A DNA stretch of 64,000 nucleotides from Uranotaenia lowii (lineage: Eukaryota > Arthropoda > Insecta > Diptera > Culicidae). The notes below the pieces were generated by a model. The model was not told where the DNA came from. It saw only the letters and a program-made list of their open reading frames with translations, and ran no database searches. This document shows positions 22,564-33,900 of this stretch, piece by piece (position 1 is the stretch's first letter; every line of letters starts with the position of its first letter). Location: assembly GCF_029784155.1 (NCBI RefSeq), contig NC_073691.1, positions 131,006,714 to 131,070,713 of the forward strand. The letters are read 5' to 3'. The position numbers were made by a program, and so were the translations under genes.

Positions 22564-22930
22564 ATAGTACGATGATTCAAGGGGCGTATTCTGGAAGGCG
22601 AGGAGCTATCACTGAACTTTTTTTTGTTTCGATTATAGTCGTTTTACCATCTTTATGGCATTCGCGACTTTATCAACGTTGCAGTTGGCGGATCGTTATT
22701 GAAAAACTATCCGGTACAACTGTGTTCGATGTTTACTCTTGGGCTCGAACTCACGGACATCGGCTCAGGAGACAACAGACTTGCCAACTGAGCTATATCA
22801 CAAGCCCTACTATCACTGAACGCATTGGGAATCGAAAATGGGTACTTGCCTGATCGCACAGGCTGGAGAGCCCCGTTGCCTTCTTCGAACACAGGGCCGG
22901 GACGACTGTTGACGCTGGCTGGATTTAAAA
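22564..22930 (-). pseudogene. 5' remnant of the CR1-like LINE: end of ORF1
   Basis: Reading the minus strand from about 22927, and skipping the SINE plus one copy of its target duplication, an open frame runs through VFEEGNGALQPVRSGKYP, then across the SINE junction into SDSSSPSRIRPLNH, and then, skipping the Tx1-like LINE, across the CACGCA junction to a stop near 17768, inside the start of ORF2. This fits the C-terminus of a CR1 ORF1 overlapping ORF2. Two independent insertion junctions restoring one frame is good support. The element appears to be 5'-truncated near 22930, because beyond that the flank is poly(G/C)-associated repeat. Confidence 0.6.
22618..22809 (-). mobile_element. tRNA-derived SINE with perfect 12-bp target duplication
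   Basis: A 192-bp minus-strand element has an RNA polymerase III box A (TAGCTCAGTTGGCAAG, complement of 22780-22795) and box B (GAGTTCGAGCCC, complement of 22741-22752), then a tRNA-unrelated body and an A-rich tail at 22618-22628. It is flanked by CTATCACTGAAC at 22606-22617 and 22810-22821. It sits inside the ORF1 remnant of the CR1-like LINE, so it post-dates that element. The flawless duplication implies a fairly recent insertion. The cloverleaf is not complete, so it is not a functional tRNA gene. Confidence 0.88.
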
Positions 22931-23704
22931 TTTTGAGTCTAGAGTAGAATACCTCGCTTGCTTTTTTGGACCCTCATGGGGGGGTTTAACCCCCAAAACC
23001 CCCCCCCCCCCCCCCCGTTCCTACGGTCATGATCCTATGTCGAGTGCTCAAATGTATATAAGAGTTGAATTCTGCAAATGAATTGTTTGGGATGCGATAC
23101 CCCTTCACAATAATTGGAGAGGATTTTCAACACAACAAATCATCGAACTATGTCAAAAATTGTTTTATATCAATTTTGATGAATACTTGTAAACAAAAAA
23201 AATGTTTTGAAATGAAGAGTTAATCACCGTAAATTTATTTTGGGAAATTATTTTATCGGCTTTATCGGTGAAAGTTTATATTTTTTGAGAAAGAATATTT
23301 AAGAATTGAAAGATTATAGGCGGATAGAACATTAGAATAAGATGAAAGATGTTGAAATTGAGCGGAAGGGTAATTTTAATTTGAAAAACTTTTCATCACA
23401 TTTCATCGTTTTGTTCCTCACGGGCCTACTACCTTGCAGTGGTTGATACAGATAGGATTGTAACAACCAGCACACAATAGTAGGCCTAGCGTGGTTCGTC
23501 CCACAAGCGGAAACTTGCAGTTCGTTCGTACTTTTTTTTAGGATATCGCAGAGGCCTGGTACCCAGAATAAAAATACTCTGATCCTTATGGCCAGGTTTC
23601 TTAGTGCAACAATACACTTCCATACTAGTTTGGAGTAACATGTGAATGTACTTAGTGCTCCAAGAGCGGCCTAGCTGTCAGAGAAGATGTAGATACTTGT
23701 GAAC
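22931..23704. other. Non-genic stretch with a C18 run and a foldback fragment
   Basis: No gene recognised. A G7 run (22978-22984) and a C18 run (22999-23016) followed by a CCTACGG motif mark another end of the poly(G)-associated repeat. About 23260-23400 (ATCGGTGAAA then TTTTTGAGAAAGAATAT) resembles the arms of the foldback element at 41.4 and 43.2 kb. Confidence 0.5.
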
Positions 23705-23712
23705 CTGTATAC

Positions 23713-25640
23713 TAGGGTGGCCCAAAATTGTACTATGTCTGGGATTTTGGGGGCTCAAGCTTCAAATGATAGCTTAGGGTGTGAAAACCAAACTTTTGTA
23801 AGGCAGCGACTCAGAAAAATGATGTTTAGAGGTCGCACTGGTTCGATTTTTGGAAAAAGGCAATTTTTTCGACAATTTGTCCTAATAAAATTTTCAGATC
23901 TTAAAAAAGTATTAAACATGTGTCTCAAATATTTTTTAAATTTTTTTTATAATGTAAGTTTATACTTAAAATTTATTGGGACTGTTTTGGACTCTTTGTA
24001 TGTACGATTTTTTTAACCTTCCCATGCCGTTCGGGTCAATATGACCCGAAGCGCACATTTAAAATCTCTTTATCATCATTCCAATATACTGAAGAACGAG
24101 CAATTTTGACAGACCAAGTATGTTCTATGAAAATAATGATCAAATTGACGTCAAAAAATTGAAATTTGAGTTTTAAAAATCGGTTCATTGGGAAATGAAA
24201 TACAGCTAAGCAAAGCAAAAATTGGATAACGTTTTTTTGAAGTAAGATTTTTTTCTACCGGAAGATCTGAGATAGCGGTCAAAACTTTCATTGGACCCCA
24301 ACATATCTATACACTGTCGGATAGATGGATTCTTGACGATTTCAAACATCAATGAAACACTTAAATACAGAAAAGCTGTTAAAAGTTATGAGCATTTTAA
24401 AAATAAAATTGATTTTTTGGACTTTTTACTTTCTGAACCAGTTTCTGATAACTTGGTAATACATATCGACTTTATTTTAAAATTTTGAGTAATAAGAACA
24501 AATTACCTACACAATGAGTATAATATCATCAAAATCGGTTAACATTTACAGCCAGGAGAACGAAATCAAACTACAACTCAAATTTCCCCGAAACGGATAT
24601 TTTGCGAACGGCATGGGAAGGTTAATTACGCAATACTTTGAGTTTTTCTGTAAAAAAAATATTTACAATTCTCCAAAAAGTGTAATTTTATTAAGATTTT
24701 CAATCAACATTGATTTCAAAAAATGCGCAACGTTATGACGTGCAACTTAGCAGAAGAAAGTATATAGTTATGAATTGTCGTTAAAATGTTATTCATGTTT
24801 TTCTGCGTGAAAAAGTCACAAATTTCAAACTTTTGCTAAGAATTGATATATATTATGATGTGGATGAGTTTCGAGCAATCTAAACTTCTGATATCAAACT
24901 TTTTCATCCTTTTATCGATCCTTGAATCAGCAGTAACAACCATGACTAATTTCTAGATTTTTATTTTAAATTTATTTAGTGGTTATAGCCATCACCAAAC
25001 CGTCACCCAAATATGGTTAACACGACTTTCAATCATTATTGGAATGATTCTTTCTGGTGATTTAAGGATCGATAAAAGGATGAAAAAATTTTATATCAGG
25101 AGTTTGTTTGGTTCTTAGATTGCTCGAAACTCATCCACATCATAATATAAAGCAATTCTTAGCAAAAATTTAAAAATTGTGACTATAGCTATACACTTTC
25201 TTCTGCAAAGTTGCACATCATAACGTCGCGCATCTTTTGAATTCAATGTCGATTAAAAATCTTAATCCAAAGTACACTTTTTTCTTAATTTTAATTATGT
25301 TATTTACAAAAAAGCATAGTATCGCGTAATTTAAAAAAAACCATACATACAAATTGAGAGTCCAAAACAGTCCCAATAAATTTTTAGTTTAAAACTTTCA
25401 TTATAAAGAAACTTTAAAAAATATTTGAGACACATGTTTGATACTTTTTCAAAATCTGAAAATTTTATTAGGATAAAATGTCTAAAAAATGCCTTTGTTC
25501 CAAAAATCGAATCAGTGCGACCTCTAAACATCATATTTCTGAGTCGCCGCCATATAAAATATTGTTTCTTACACCCTAAGCTATCATTTGAAGCTTGAGC
25601 CCCCAAAATTCCAGACATAGTGCAATTTTGGGCCACCCTA
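23713..25640. mobile_element. hAT-like long-palindrome element split by a piggyBac-like MITE
   Basis: The ends TAGGGTGGCCCAAAATTG and CAATTTTGGGCCACCCTA are perfect inverted repeats, flanked by the perfect 8-bp duplication CTGTATAC (23705-23712 and 25641-25648). Eight-base duplications with TAGGG-type ends point to the hAT superfamily. The inverted arms extend far inward: 23713-24012 plus 24626-24930 on the left pair with about 25065-25640 on the right, giving almost 600 bp of paired sequence per arm around a loop of roughly 130 bp. No transposase frame exists; the similar ~105-residue frames seen in the two arms are mirror images of the palindrome, not genes. Confidence 0.85.
24013..24625. 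mobile_element. piggyBac-like MITE flanked by TTAA
   Basis: TTAA at 24013-24016 and 24622-24625 flanks a 605-bp element whose ends are the perfect 17-bp TIR CCTTCCCATGCCGTTCG. A TTAA target with CCY-type ends is diagnostic of the piggyBac superfamily. Just inside the left end is a short palindrome, TTCGGGTCAATATGACCCGAA-like. There is no transposase. It interrupts the left arm of the surrounding hAT-like palindrome, whose arm resumes immediately after the right TTAA, so it inserted later. A similarly organised 613-bp element is at 42568-43180. Confidence 0.85.
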
Positions 25641-25648
25641 CTGTATAC

Positions 25649-26944
25649 TCTTTTCAAACAGACTTAAGTGCATTCCAGAATTGCTTGAACTTCTGCTTGG
25701 AATACTGTTAGCCAGTTTCTCATAGGAATTGAGATCCTGAGTCTAGGTCCGATCTCGTATATATATATTTTTTTTAAACATATTCTACAGTACTAAAGCC
25801 AAACCAAATCCACTGAAGTTTTGGAACTCAAAATGCATCAATTAATGTTGCGCAGTTGATGATGTCAGACTTATCATTGGGTCGCGTGAAGGAGATTTGC
25901 GTTCTAAAATTGATCCTAAAAATAAGTCAACTGGTCAGTATTAAACACTGCAGAACAAATTTAGTCGAGATTGTAGTATGCTGTTGGAATTTTCAATACA
26001 TTTGAAATACACTATAGAACTGGGGAATTTTTCTGTTTTTACTCTATTCTTATCATAAACTACTGTCTAAAAGCAGTAGAAGTTGTTGAAAAATAACAGA
26101 TGGTTGTAGTAGGAACTATTCAACAAACAAGTGTACCTAAATAGAGGCTAGGGAAAATTGGAATGAATTAACGTGAACAATCAAAACTTGACTACAAGAA
26201 TAGGAAAGTTAGAAATTAACTGAATTATTGTTATAATTGCGCATCAATCGCGGTTGTAAGTAAAGCAAAATTTAGAAAAAAAAACTAATTCAGATTAAGG
26301 GTGATCCAAAATAGGTCCAAAGGGTGGTCCAAAATAGAAACCTGGTGGTCCAAAATACCGACCTGAGTAATGATCAAAGAAACGAGTTTTTAGGCTTAAA
26401 TCTTGATACATTGCAACAAACGACGATATGTTTCGATAGAGAAAGCCTTGATCTTCGTAATGAACGGATAAAACAGTAAAAAATTGTAACATGTACTTTT
26501 TTATTTCAGAAATAACATAGCCACTTCCCAAAGCGGTCCAAAATTGGTCCGTTACCCTAGTATGTCTAGGTTGAAAACACGCTCCATCCAGTCATCATTC
26601 TGGCCATTTAACTCCATTTCTTCATTATTTCTCAAGCTCGGTCAATTCATTCCAGTGAATCGAGCAATGCCGTTGCGCCGCTGGGAGAACATTGCCAGTG
26701 ATCACAGATGGCAATATGGCATAGCATGTTGTAGAATTTCATGATTGGAGTAGAATCTGACCTGAAGGTGTAGGTAATCAAGGAACTTTTTTTTTCTGCG
26801 ATGTGAAAAATTTGAGTAAAATTTTATTTTTTCCATATTTTGAGGCACTTTTTATTTTCATTCAACTTGGGAAATCATATTTTTGGACAAGAAGAAGACA
26901 ATTAAAACGGATTTTATTTCTTGAAACGAGTTTTTCGTAATCTA
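25649..26944. other. Intergenic stretch between repeats and APMAP 3' end
   Basis: About 26297-26559 is a probable small TIR element: its left end GGGTGATCCAAAATAGGTCC and right end (complement GGGTAACGGACCAATTTTGG) are imperfect inverted repeats, and GGTCCAAAAT-type words recur three times near the left end. No target duplication is evident. The rest holds nothing I recognise; the last few hundred bases should include the APMAP 3'UTR. Confidence 0.45.
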
Positions 26945-26981
26945 ATCTAAAAAACTAATACACTAATGCACACAATTGCTT

Positions 26982-27994
26982 TCACAACTCCTCGTTCGAT
27001 TTTTGACGAGTTGTGTCAACTGCGACCTTTTTTTCTGTCTTAACAGGCTGCTTAGACTGACCTGAAGAAACAAGATGTAGAATTTCTTCAGTTAATTTTA
27101 CCCGTCCTAACCACGGATGGACCGGAGATCCAAGCAGCAGATAATCGCCACTTTGTACGGCCTGGGCTATGAAGTTTCCCTTTCCATCATCGCTGTGCAG
27201 TGCCGCCAGGATGTTTCCTTCCCAATTTAAACGAAGAACAGTTCCACGTTTTGGGAAAAATGACGGCATACTGGCCAGATTGCCGATCAGATGGGACACT
27301 TTGAGTGCAATGTCATTTCCAGTTTTCTCATAGATGAATCGGAACGGGATCTCCAATATGGTCATGAACCGAACAATTACTTTTCGCAGACTAGGGAACT
27401 GAGCCAACATGGCGATCGGTGATGGATTATCCTTGTCGGTCGCAATGACAAGTGCCACCCATATACCGTTCTCGTCGGAACTTAGATTGTCTACCGATCC
27501 TGGGAGGCCATCGACAAAAATATCGTCGGTTCCAGCTTTCGGCCCTTTCAGATAATATCGCCGAATAAGTTGTCCACCTAATTCCCCTACTAGCACAACG
27601 CTTTCATCTTTATTCAGAGCGACTCCATTAGCCCCATGAATTTCATCGATCAGCACTCGATTCTTGTTGCTGGCTCTGGAGTAATGGATCAACCTTCCCG
27701 AGGGATTAAGAAGCAACGCTTGCAGACCGTGCTCAAAACAAAAATCAGATGCCGTATCAGACCAGTAGATATCTCCATTCTTTGCAACCACTACACTGTT
27801 GGGAATCCGAGGCTTCCGCGCAACTTTTCCACCCTCGATGACCTCGTCTCGAGAAACTAATTGCTTCTTGGCACCGGTTTTAATCTGCACTTGCCAGATG
27901 CCGAAATAAGGTTCCGCAACGATCAAATTGTTTCCCTGAGTATCGAAAGCAATGCCCAGTGGACGACCACATTCTCGTTCATCATGAGAGCCAC
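26982..27994 (-). CDS. APMAP-like exon 3 (main propeller, stop codon)
   Basis: 1013 bp from acceptor CACTCCACAG|GTGGCTC to the TGA at 26984-26982. It encodes RGSHDERECGRPLGIAFD and the remaining blades, ending in a Lys-rich tail (KQPVKTEKKVAVD...KSNEEL). Reading frame and family similarity are continuous. Confidence 0.92.
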
Positions 27995-30900
27995 CTGTGG
28001 AGTGAAATAAAATAAGTTAAAAATAACGGTATTCAAAATCGCAAACATCAAAGTACTTACGACATTCGCGGCCAAATTTAGCCACCACACGGATTTGGTC
28101 ATAGTTGCCGGTTATTTCAATGATTTCTCCTCCAAAGACCGACGCATAGGTTGTGTTTCCACGAACCAGGATAGTTTCCGGAGCCACCAATCGGTTCTTG
28201 AGTAGCTGTTCCGGACTGTTGAGAAGCTGATTCGGGGCTAGCACGCCTTCCAACTCACGTGCTGGCGTAATCCTGAAAATTAATATTCAGTATTCAGTAT
28301 CTTCAGGACTCTCTTTAACTATTTCGATCGATGGTTTATCTATAATATGTTCTAGAATCGTTTGGAAATAGTGTTTTATGCAACAAGTTTAAAAAGTGGA
28401 TTTTTTAGCACGAGTAAATTTATCCAGCGAGACATGGCGGTTGATTTTATGGAATTCGCACCAGCTTATTGACGACGAACCAAAATATCTTATTCTCGGT
28501 CCCGTTTTCGTTCAGAGTTTTTTTTCGAAATCGACATAAATAAGAGATAGATAACGAAAATAATCTAAGTCTGTATGCAGAATTCAAACAAATCATACAC
28601 GCTCATACTTTATGTTTCCAGTGCTTTGTTTGGCGGATGATGCTACTAGCCGCATAATGCAACAATAAAAAAAATTAATCATGACTAGTTTTTGACAAAA
28701 AAACTACCTCGACCAGGAATTGAACTCGAGTTTACTGATTACCTCCCCGACACCTTACCAATAGGCCAAATCGTAGCTCTATTATTCAGTTGACTTCATC
28801 GAGTTGAATTCGCTGCTAGATTATACGGCAGAAAACGCTCTTCGTGCCCCGATTGATAATGCTCTGTTCGCCCCAGGTCAACAAATTTAAGTAGAAACGC
28901 TGATTAAAGTGAAAAATCAAATATTTAATGATGGTGAAAATTGAGGAACAAAGTGTGTATCATATTGCAATGCATTTTAGATCAAAATGATTTAAAGGTC
29001 ATAAGAGCTTACTTCGTGGTGCTCAAAAATTATAATATTTTCGTCACTTGAGAACCTAGCTGGTTATTTTTTGATATTTCTGTAAAGATGATAAGGATGT
29101 TTCTTTTTTGGTGAAAAAATAATAGTATACTTAGTACGAAACAAATTGTGATGAAAATATGTTCAAGAAAATACGTACTTTTGTAGAAAAGAGGAGTGCT
29201 TATTATACCCTGGGTGCTTGTTATACTCTTATCTCCCCTAACTGATAAACAAAAAAATATGAAGCTATTGAGCAAAGTTGTCGAAATCCGGGATCAATCA
29301 ATAATTTCACAGTTTTTTCAGCAAATTTGGTCAATTTTTTAAACATAAGAATTTTTGTCCCCCCTCCGATATGAAAGTGCGGGAGGTTGTTTATTACAAT
29401 AAATCATGTTTTAGTGTCAAACCATGGTTGTGTACACAAATGTAACACTAGAAGGACCGGCAAATTGAATATACCTATTCTGTTCGTGACCAGTCAAAAT
29501 GACTGGTAAAGGGGAAATTATTTGTAGCATATTCTTTTGAACTTTTTTCTTCTGATATTATTTTGTTACTTGTTCCATAATTATTTTTTCACCATGGGTG
29601 CACGGAACCACCTCATTTTGTCATAGTTGACGAATGCGTGTATGTCATAAAATGTATATTTCAAATAATTATCAATAACAATCAATAAAAAACACATTAT
29701 CAATTTTATTAAAAAATCATGTTAAATGATATTTTCAAGCACCCATCGCTCTGAAGTTTTTCATCATGTTGCTTATAAATCACACCTGATATTGTAGGTT
29801 TTAAAGCATATTTTTACTATAAGTAGAGCAATTTACCATGGGTGCACGGATTCACCGCCATTCATCAAAAATCAACTTTTTTTTGCATGCTAAAGGTGAA
29901 GGGCTTTTATAGATTCAAAATAAAATTTGTGTTATATACATGGTTAATCACTATGGGTGCACGAATTCACCGCACTTTTATCAAAAAAAAACTCAGTTTT
30001 TTGCAAATTTTTAAAAAGCATTTTGACAAACCTAAACTAAACCATTAGTGGTAAGAATAAGGTTTAGTAATTGCTTCGGTAGCTTTTACTTAGCTCGAAA
30101 TCAAAAGCCCAAAGCATTTGCTTAGTTTGGTATGAATAAACATTTGCTTAGCGGATGTGTACTTAAGTCTTAGAACATAGCTTTTGCTTCAAAAATACCA
30201 GCAGAATCTGAAGTTTTCTAAAATAAAATGAAAGAAGACGATCAGAAAATTGAAAAGTACGGCTAAAATAGCCATAAAGTGGGTGTAAGAACGACCGGAA
30301 TGTTTTTGGTTAATGCGTGCCCGTATGTTGATGTTTAAAGAAAAATGAATACATATTCGAATATGATATATGAAAGGACAATTCCAATTGATCTAGCGAG
30401 CAAGAAACAGTTAGTTCACCTGAAGCTTACACATCTTTCTCTGAAAATAACCGTGATAGAGAATACTTTTCATACATCCCAGAGTTAGCGTGTAACATTC
30501 AAGTCAATAGAATTGATTACAATAATGTTTACAAAGGACTAAAAAAACTTGATGCTTCTAAAGGAGTCGGGCCGGATGGACTCTCCCCATGTTTCGTTAA
30601 AAACTTAGCCGTTGAGTTAACCGACCCTCTTCTGCTTCTTTTGAACATGTCGTTAAGTAATAAAAAAGTGCCCAAATTTTGGAAAAAAATCATTTTTGAT
30701 CCCAATTTTCAAGTCCGGAAAAATATCTTGCATTCCTAAACTCTTTGAATCAATCATAAATGACAAAATCTATCAAAAAGTAAAAAATATTGTATCCAGC
30801 AAACAACATGGATTCTTCAAAGGGCGCTTTACTGCATCAAATCTTCTCGAATTCGTTACATACGTGATCAATTCCATGTGCCAAGGCTTTCACGTTGAGG

Positions 30901-33900
30901 CTCTTTATACTGATTTCAGCAAAGCTTTTGACCGCATCGATATACCCCTTTTGATTCTCAAATTAAAAAAAATGGCTTTCATCCAAATCTCCTTTCTTGG
31001 CTTCAATCATACTTAACCGATCGAACACAAATTGTTCGCTTCAAAAACGAATTATCCAAACCCGTAACTGTAATCTCCGGTGTGCCTCAGGCAGGGGTCT
31101 CATTTAGGACCTCTTCTTTTCATTCGTAAATGACATTTCCTTCATTCTAAAACGGATTGAATTCCTCATATATGCTGACGATATGAAACTTTTTCTGAAA
31201 ATCAAAACAACCGAGGATGTTGAAGCGTTTCAAGACGAAATCAATGTGTTCTATGAATGGTGCAACAAAAGTCTACTTCAATTGAACGTAAAAAAATGCA
31301 ACTCCATATCGTTTAGTAGAAAACAAATTTACCCACTCATTGAAACTAAATTAGGCAGTGAACCGGTACAAAAATGCCAAATTGTAAGAGATCTTGGTGT
31401 CATCTTGGATTCGAAACTTACGTTTTTAGAACATCAGAACACTATTATTAATAAAGCTAATTGCATGTTAGGATTTGTTAAGCGTTTCAGCCACCACTTT
31501 CAAGATCCATGCACCATAAAGTCACTTTATATATCTTATGTACGATCGATATTGTAGTGTCATATGGAATCCTTATTCAAATTATCACGAGCAACGTCTT
31601 GAATCTGTTCAAAAACAATTTTCATTGTATGCACTCCGTAAAACAAACTGGATCACATTTCCTTTTCCATCATACGAATCACGTTGTAAGCTAATTGACA
31701 TAGAACCTCTCAGTAAAAGTAGAGAATTTTCTCAAATTTCGTTTTTCAATGATATTGTTGCACAAAGAATAAACAGTCCTGAATTACTTTCAAAACTCCA
31801 TTTTTATGCACCCTCCCGTCCATTAAGAAACAAACATTATTTTACATTAAATTTTATGACAAGGACTATGCAAAATATCAAACTAACGAGCCTCTATAAA
31901 CAAAAGAGACGAAATGTCACGATTGGAATTTTCGATTTCCTGTCAGTGTCATTCCAATCGAGCAAAAGACTTGTCAAACTGGAAAATTTGGAATTGCGAA
32001 AGCGGCGGTAGCGAAAGTATTATCATTCATATCTGTAAACAAAGGGTAATCTAAACACAGTTTTTGGATGCTCTATTTCAATTACAAGCTCAAGGACTTA
32101 TTTCTGGGTACTTAATTGGTAAGTTATGATTTTATTTAATGATATATATGTTGGATATTTTTTTTTAATTTTGAGTTTTCATTGACTGCACAAGATGTTC
32201 CCGGATCAGCGGAGTCGAAATGGAAAGTTTACCAATGAAAGTTGCGGATTCCAGTACAGAATACCCCGAAAGATGGCAGAATGCGAGCAATTTCTCCCGT
32301 TTTTTTGGCTCAGTCGGGAACCGGAAGAAAAATATATTTTTAAATCCGGGGCAGGTTTTGTTAGAACAATTTTTTTTGCCAAACACTCCATGATTGCACT
32401 TTTTTTTAATTGATGACAATACCAAAAAACAGCTTGGTAAAACAGCAGACTAGACCAAAAACCACTTCCGAAAAAAAGTAAACGCAACAAAAATTGAAGT
32501 CATGTGAAGTTTGAAGCAAAGCAGTGCTGCGCTCAAATAAAAGCGGGATTGCTAGATGATTTATTCTTAAAAGGATCAGATTGCGTCTCTTTTGTTTTTA
32601 TTACAGGCTCTTTATATCAAACCATTGATGAAATGATGTACAAATACAATTCAGAAAGTGAAATTATAGACGTAACAATGAATAAAACACAGTAAAAAAT
32701 TGCATTTAAAAACAAATACATACAACTACAAAATAATTGATAACATTAGTTTTAACTAGTTTTAAGTATTGTAGTCTACGAAGTTTGACGAAATAAATAA
32801 ACTAAACTATCGAAAAGCAAAATGTTTTACCAATTAAAATTAGCTACTTTAAAATCAATAAAAAATGTTTGTTTTGTTAAAACTTAAAAGAAATCGTTAA
32901 AAAAATTTAAAATGTTATTCCAAGTTCGGGTCAGTTGGGAATTCTTCCACTATTCCCGGTTATCTGGAATGTTTGCTATTCTATTTGTTCAATTTGATGT
33001 AAGACGAATCATTCTATACAACGCCAAGAATATTTAAAAAGAATTGGGGTACACTAAACAATTTTTAATTATAGTTCCGTTTTTTTCATTCATGGAAAAA
33101 AAATATTTCAATCATATCGTGAAATATTAAATTTATTTATTTATTAAGAAAAAGCAGGTATTTGCAATCATATATTTATCTGATAAGATGATAATTGAAT
33201 CAACATCCAAGAAATCGGAGAACGGTTGCCATTGACCGAGTGAATTTCAGAAATTATGTGCATCAAGTTATGTCGTGCGACAGAAAACTGTGAACACAAA
33301 TTGTTAAATTTACACGTTGATTGGTTTTTCCCAAAAAGTTTCAATTTGGCAATATTGCATTTCAAATACCTATCATATTTATCTGATTTGTAAGCAAACA
33401 GTTTTGGGACTAAACGAGAAGCCATGGTCACAATCATTCAATACAAAGTATAAAATCAAAACTTTCCTGCGGCTTTTTAAAAAAAAACGTTTTTAAGTGT
33501 TGTTTTTTTGGGTACTGTTATTTTCCGTGTGTATCAAATGGCATTCAAACTTATTTAAATAACCTCGTTTCCCAACGCCTAACACAAAAATATTTTGAAT
33601 TCTAAAGCAAGTTGAGAACTATTTCACTCTATATGATTTACTACGGCTAATTTGCAGCCATTCCGTGCACCCATGTTGAAATATCATTTAAATTATTCAG
33701 TTTCGTAGCTTATGTCTTCAAATATGAATAAATGAGTACAAAATTCATAACTATTTCACTAAAATTTTGACCGAAAGTTTAATTAGGCCGGAACAAATTT
33801 CAAATCATTCTTTTGTCACTCGGAGTTGGAACATCGCGAGGGAGAGGGGGGGGGGGGGCAATAAAAAATATTGCGAAAAACAAATAAATTGGAATAAATT

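Noticed and set aside
22741..22800. A functional tRNA gene on the minus strand
   Set aside because: Only polymerase III boxes are present, without a full cloverleaf, and the body, A tail and target duplication show it is a SINE.
23699..25657. Two similar ~105-codon frames on opposite strands (23699-24016 plus, 25331-25657 minus)
   Set aside because: They are mirror images in the arms of the hAT-like palindrome and show no domain; not duplicated genes.
32165..32490. Overlapping 70-95-codon frames on both strands around 32.2-32.5 kb
   Set aside because: I considered a DNA-binding domain of a transposase, but the Cys/His spacing does not fit any zinc-finger family I know.
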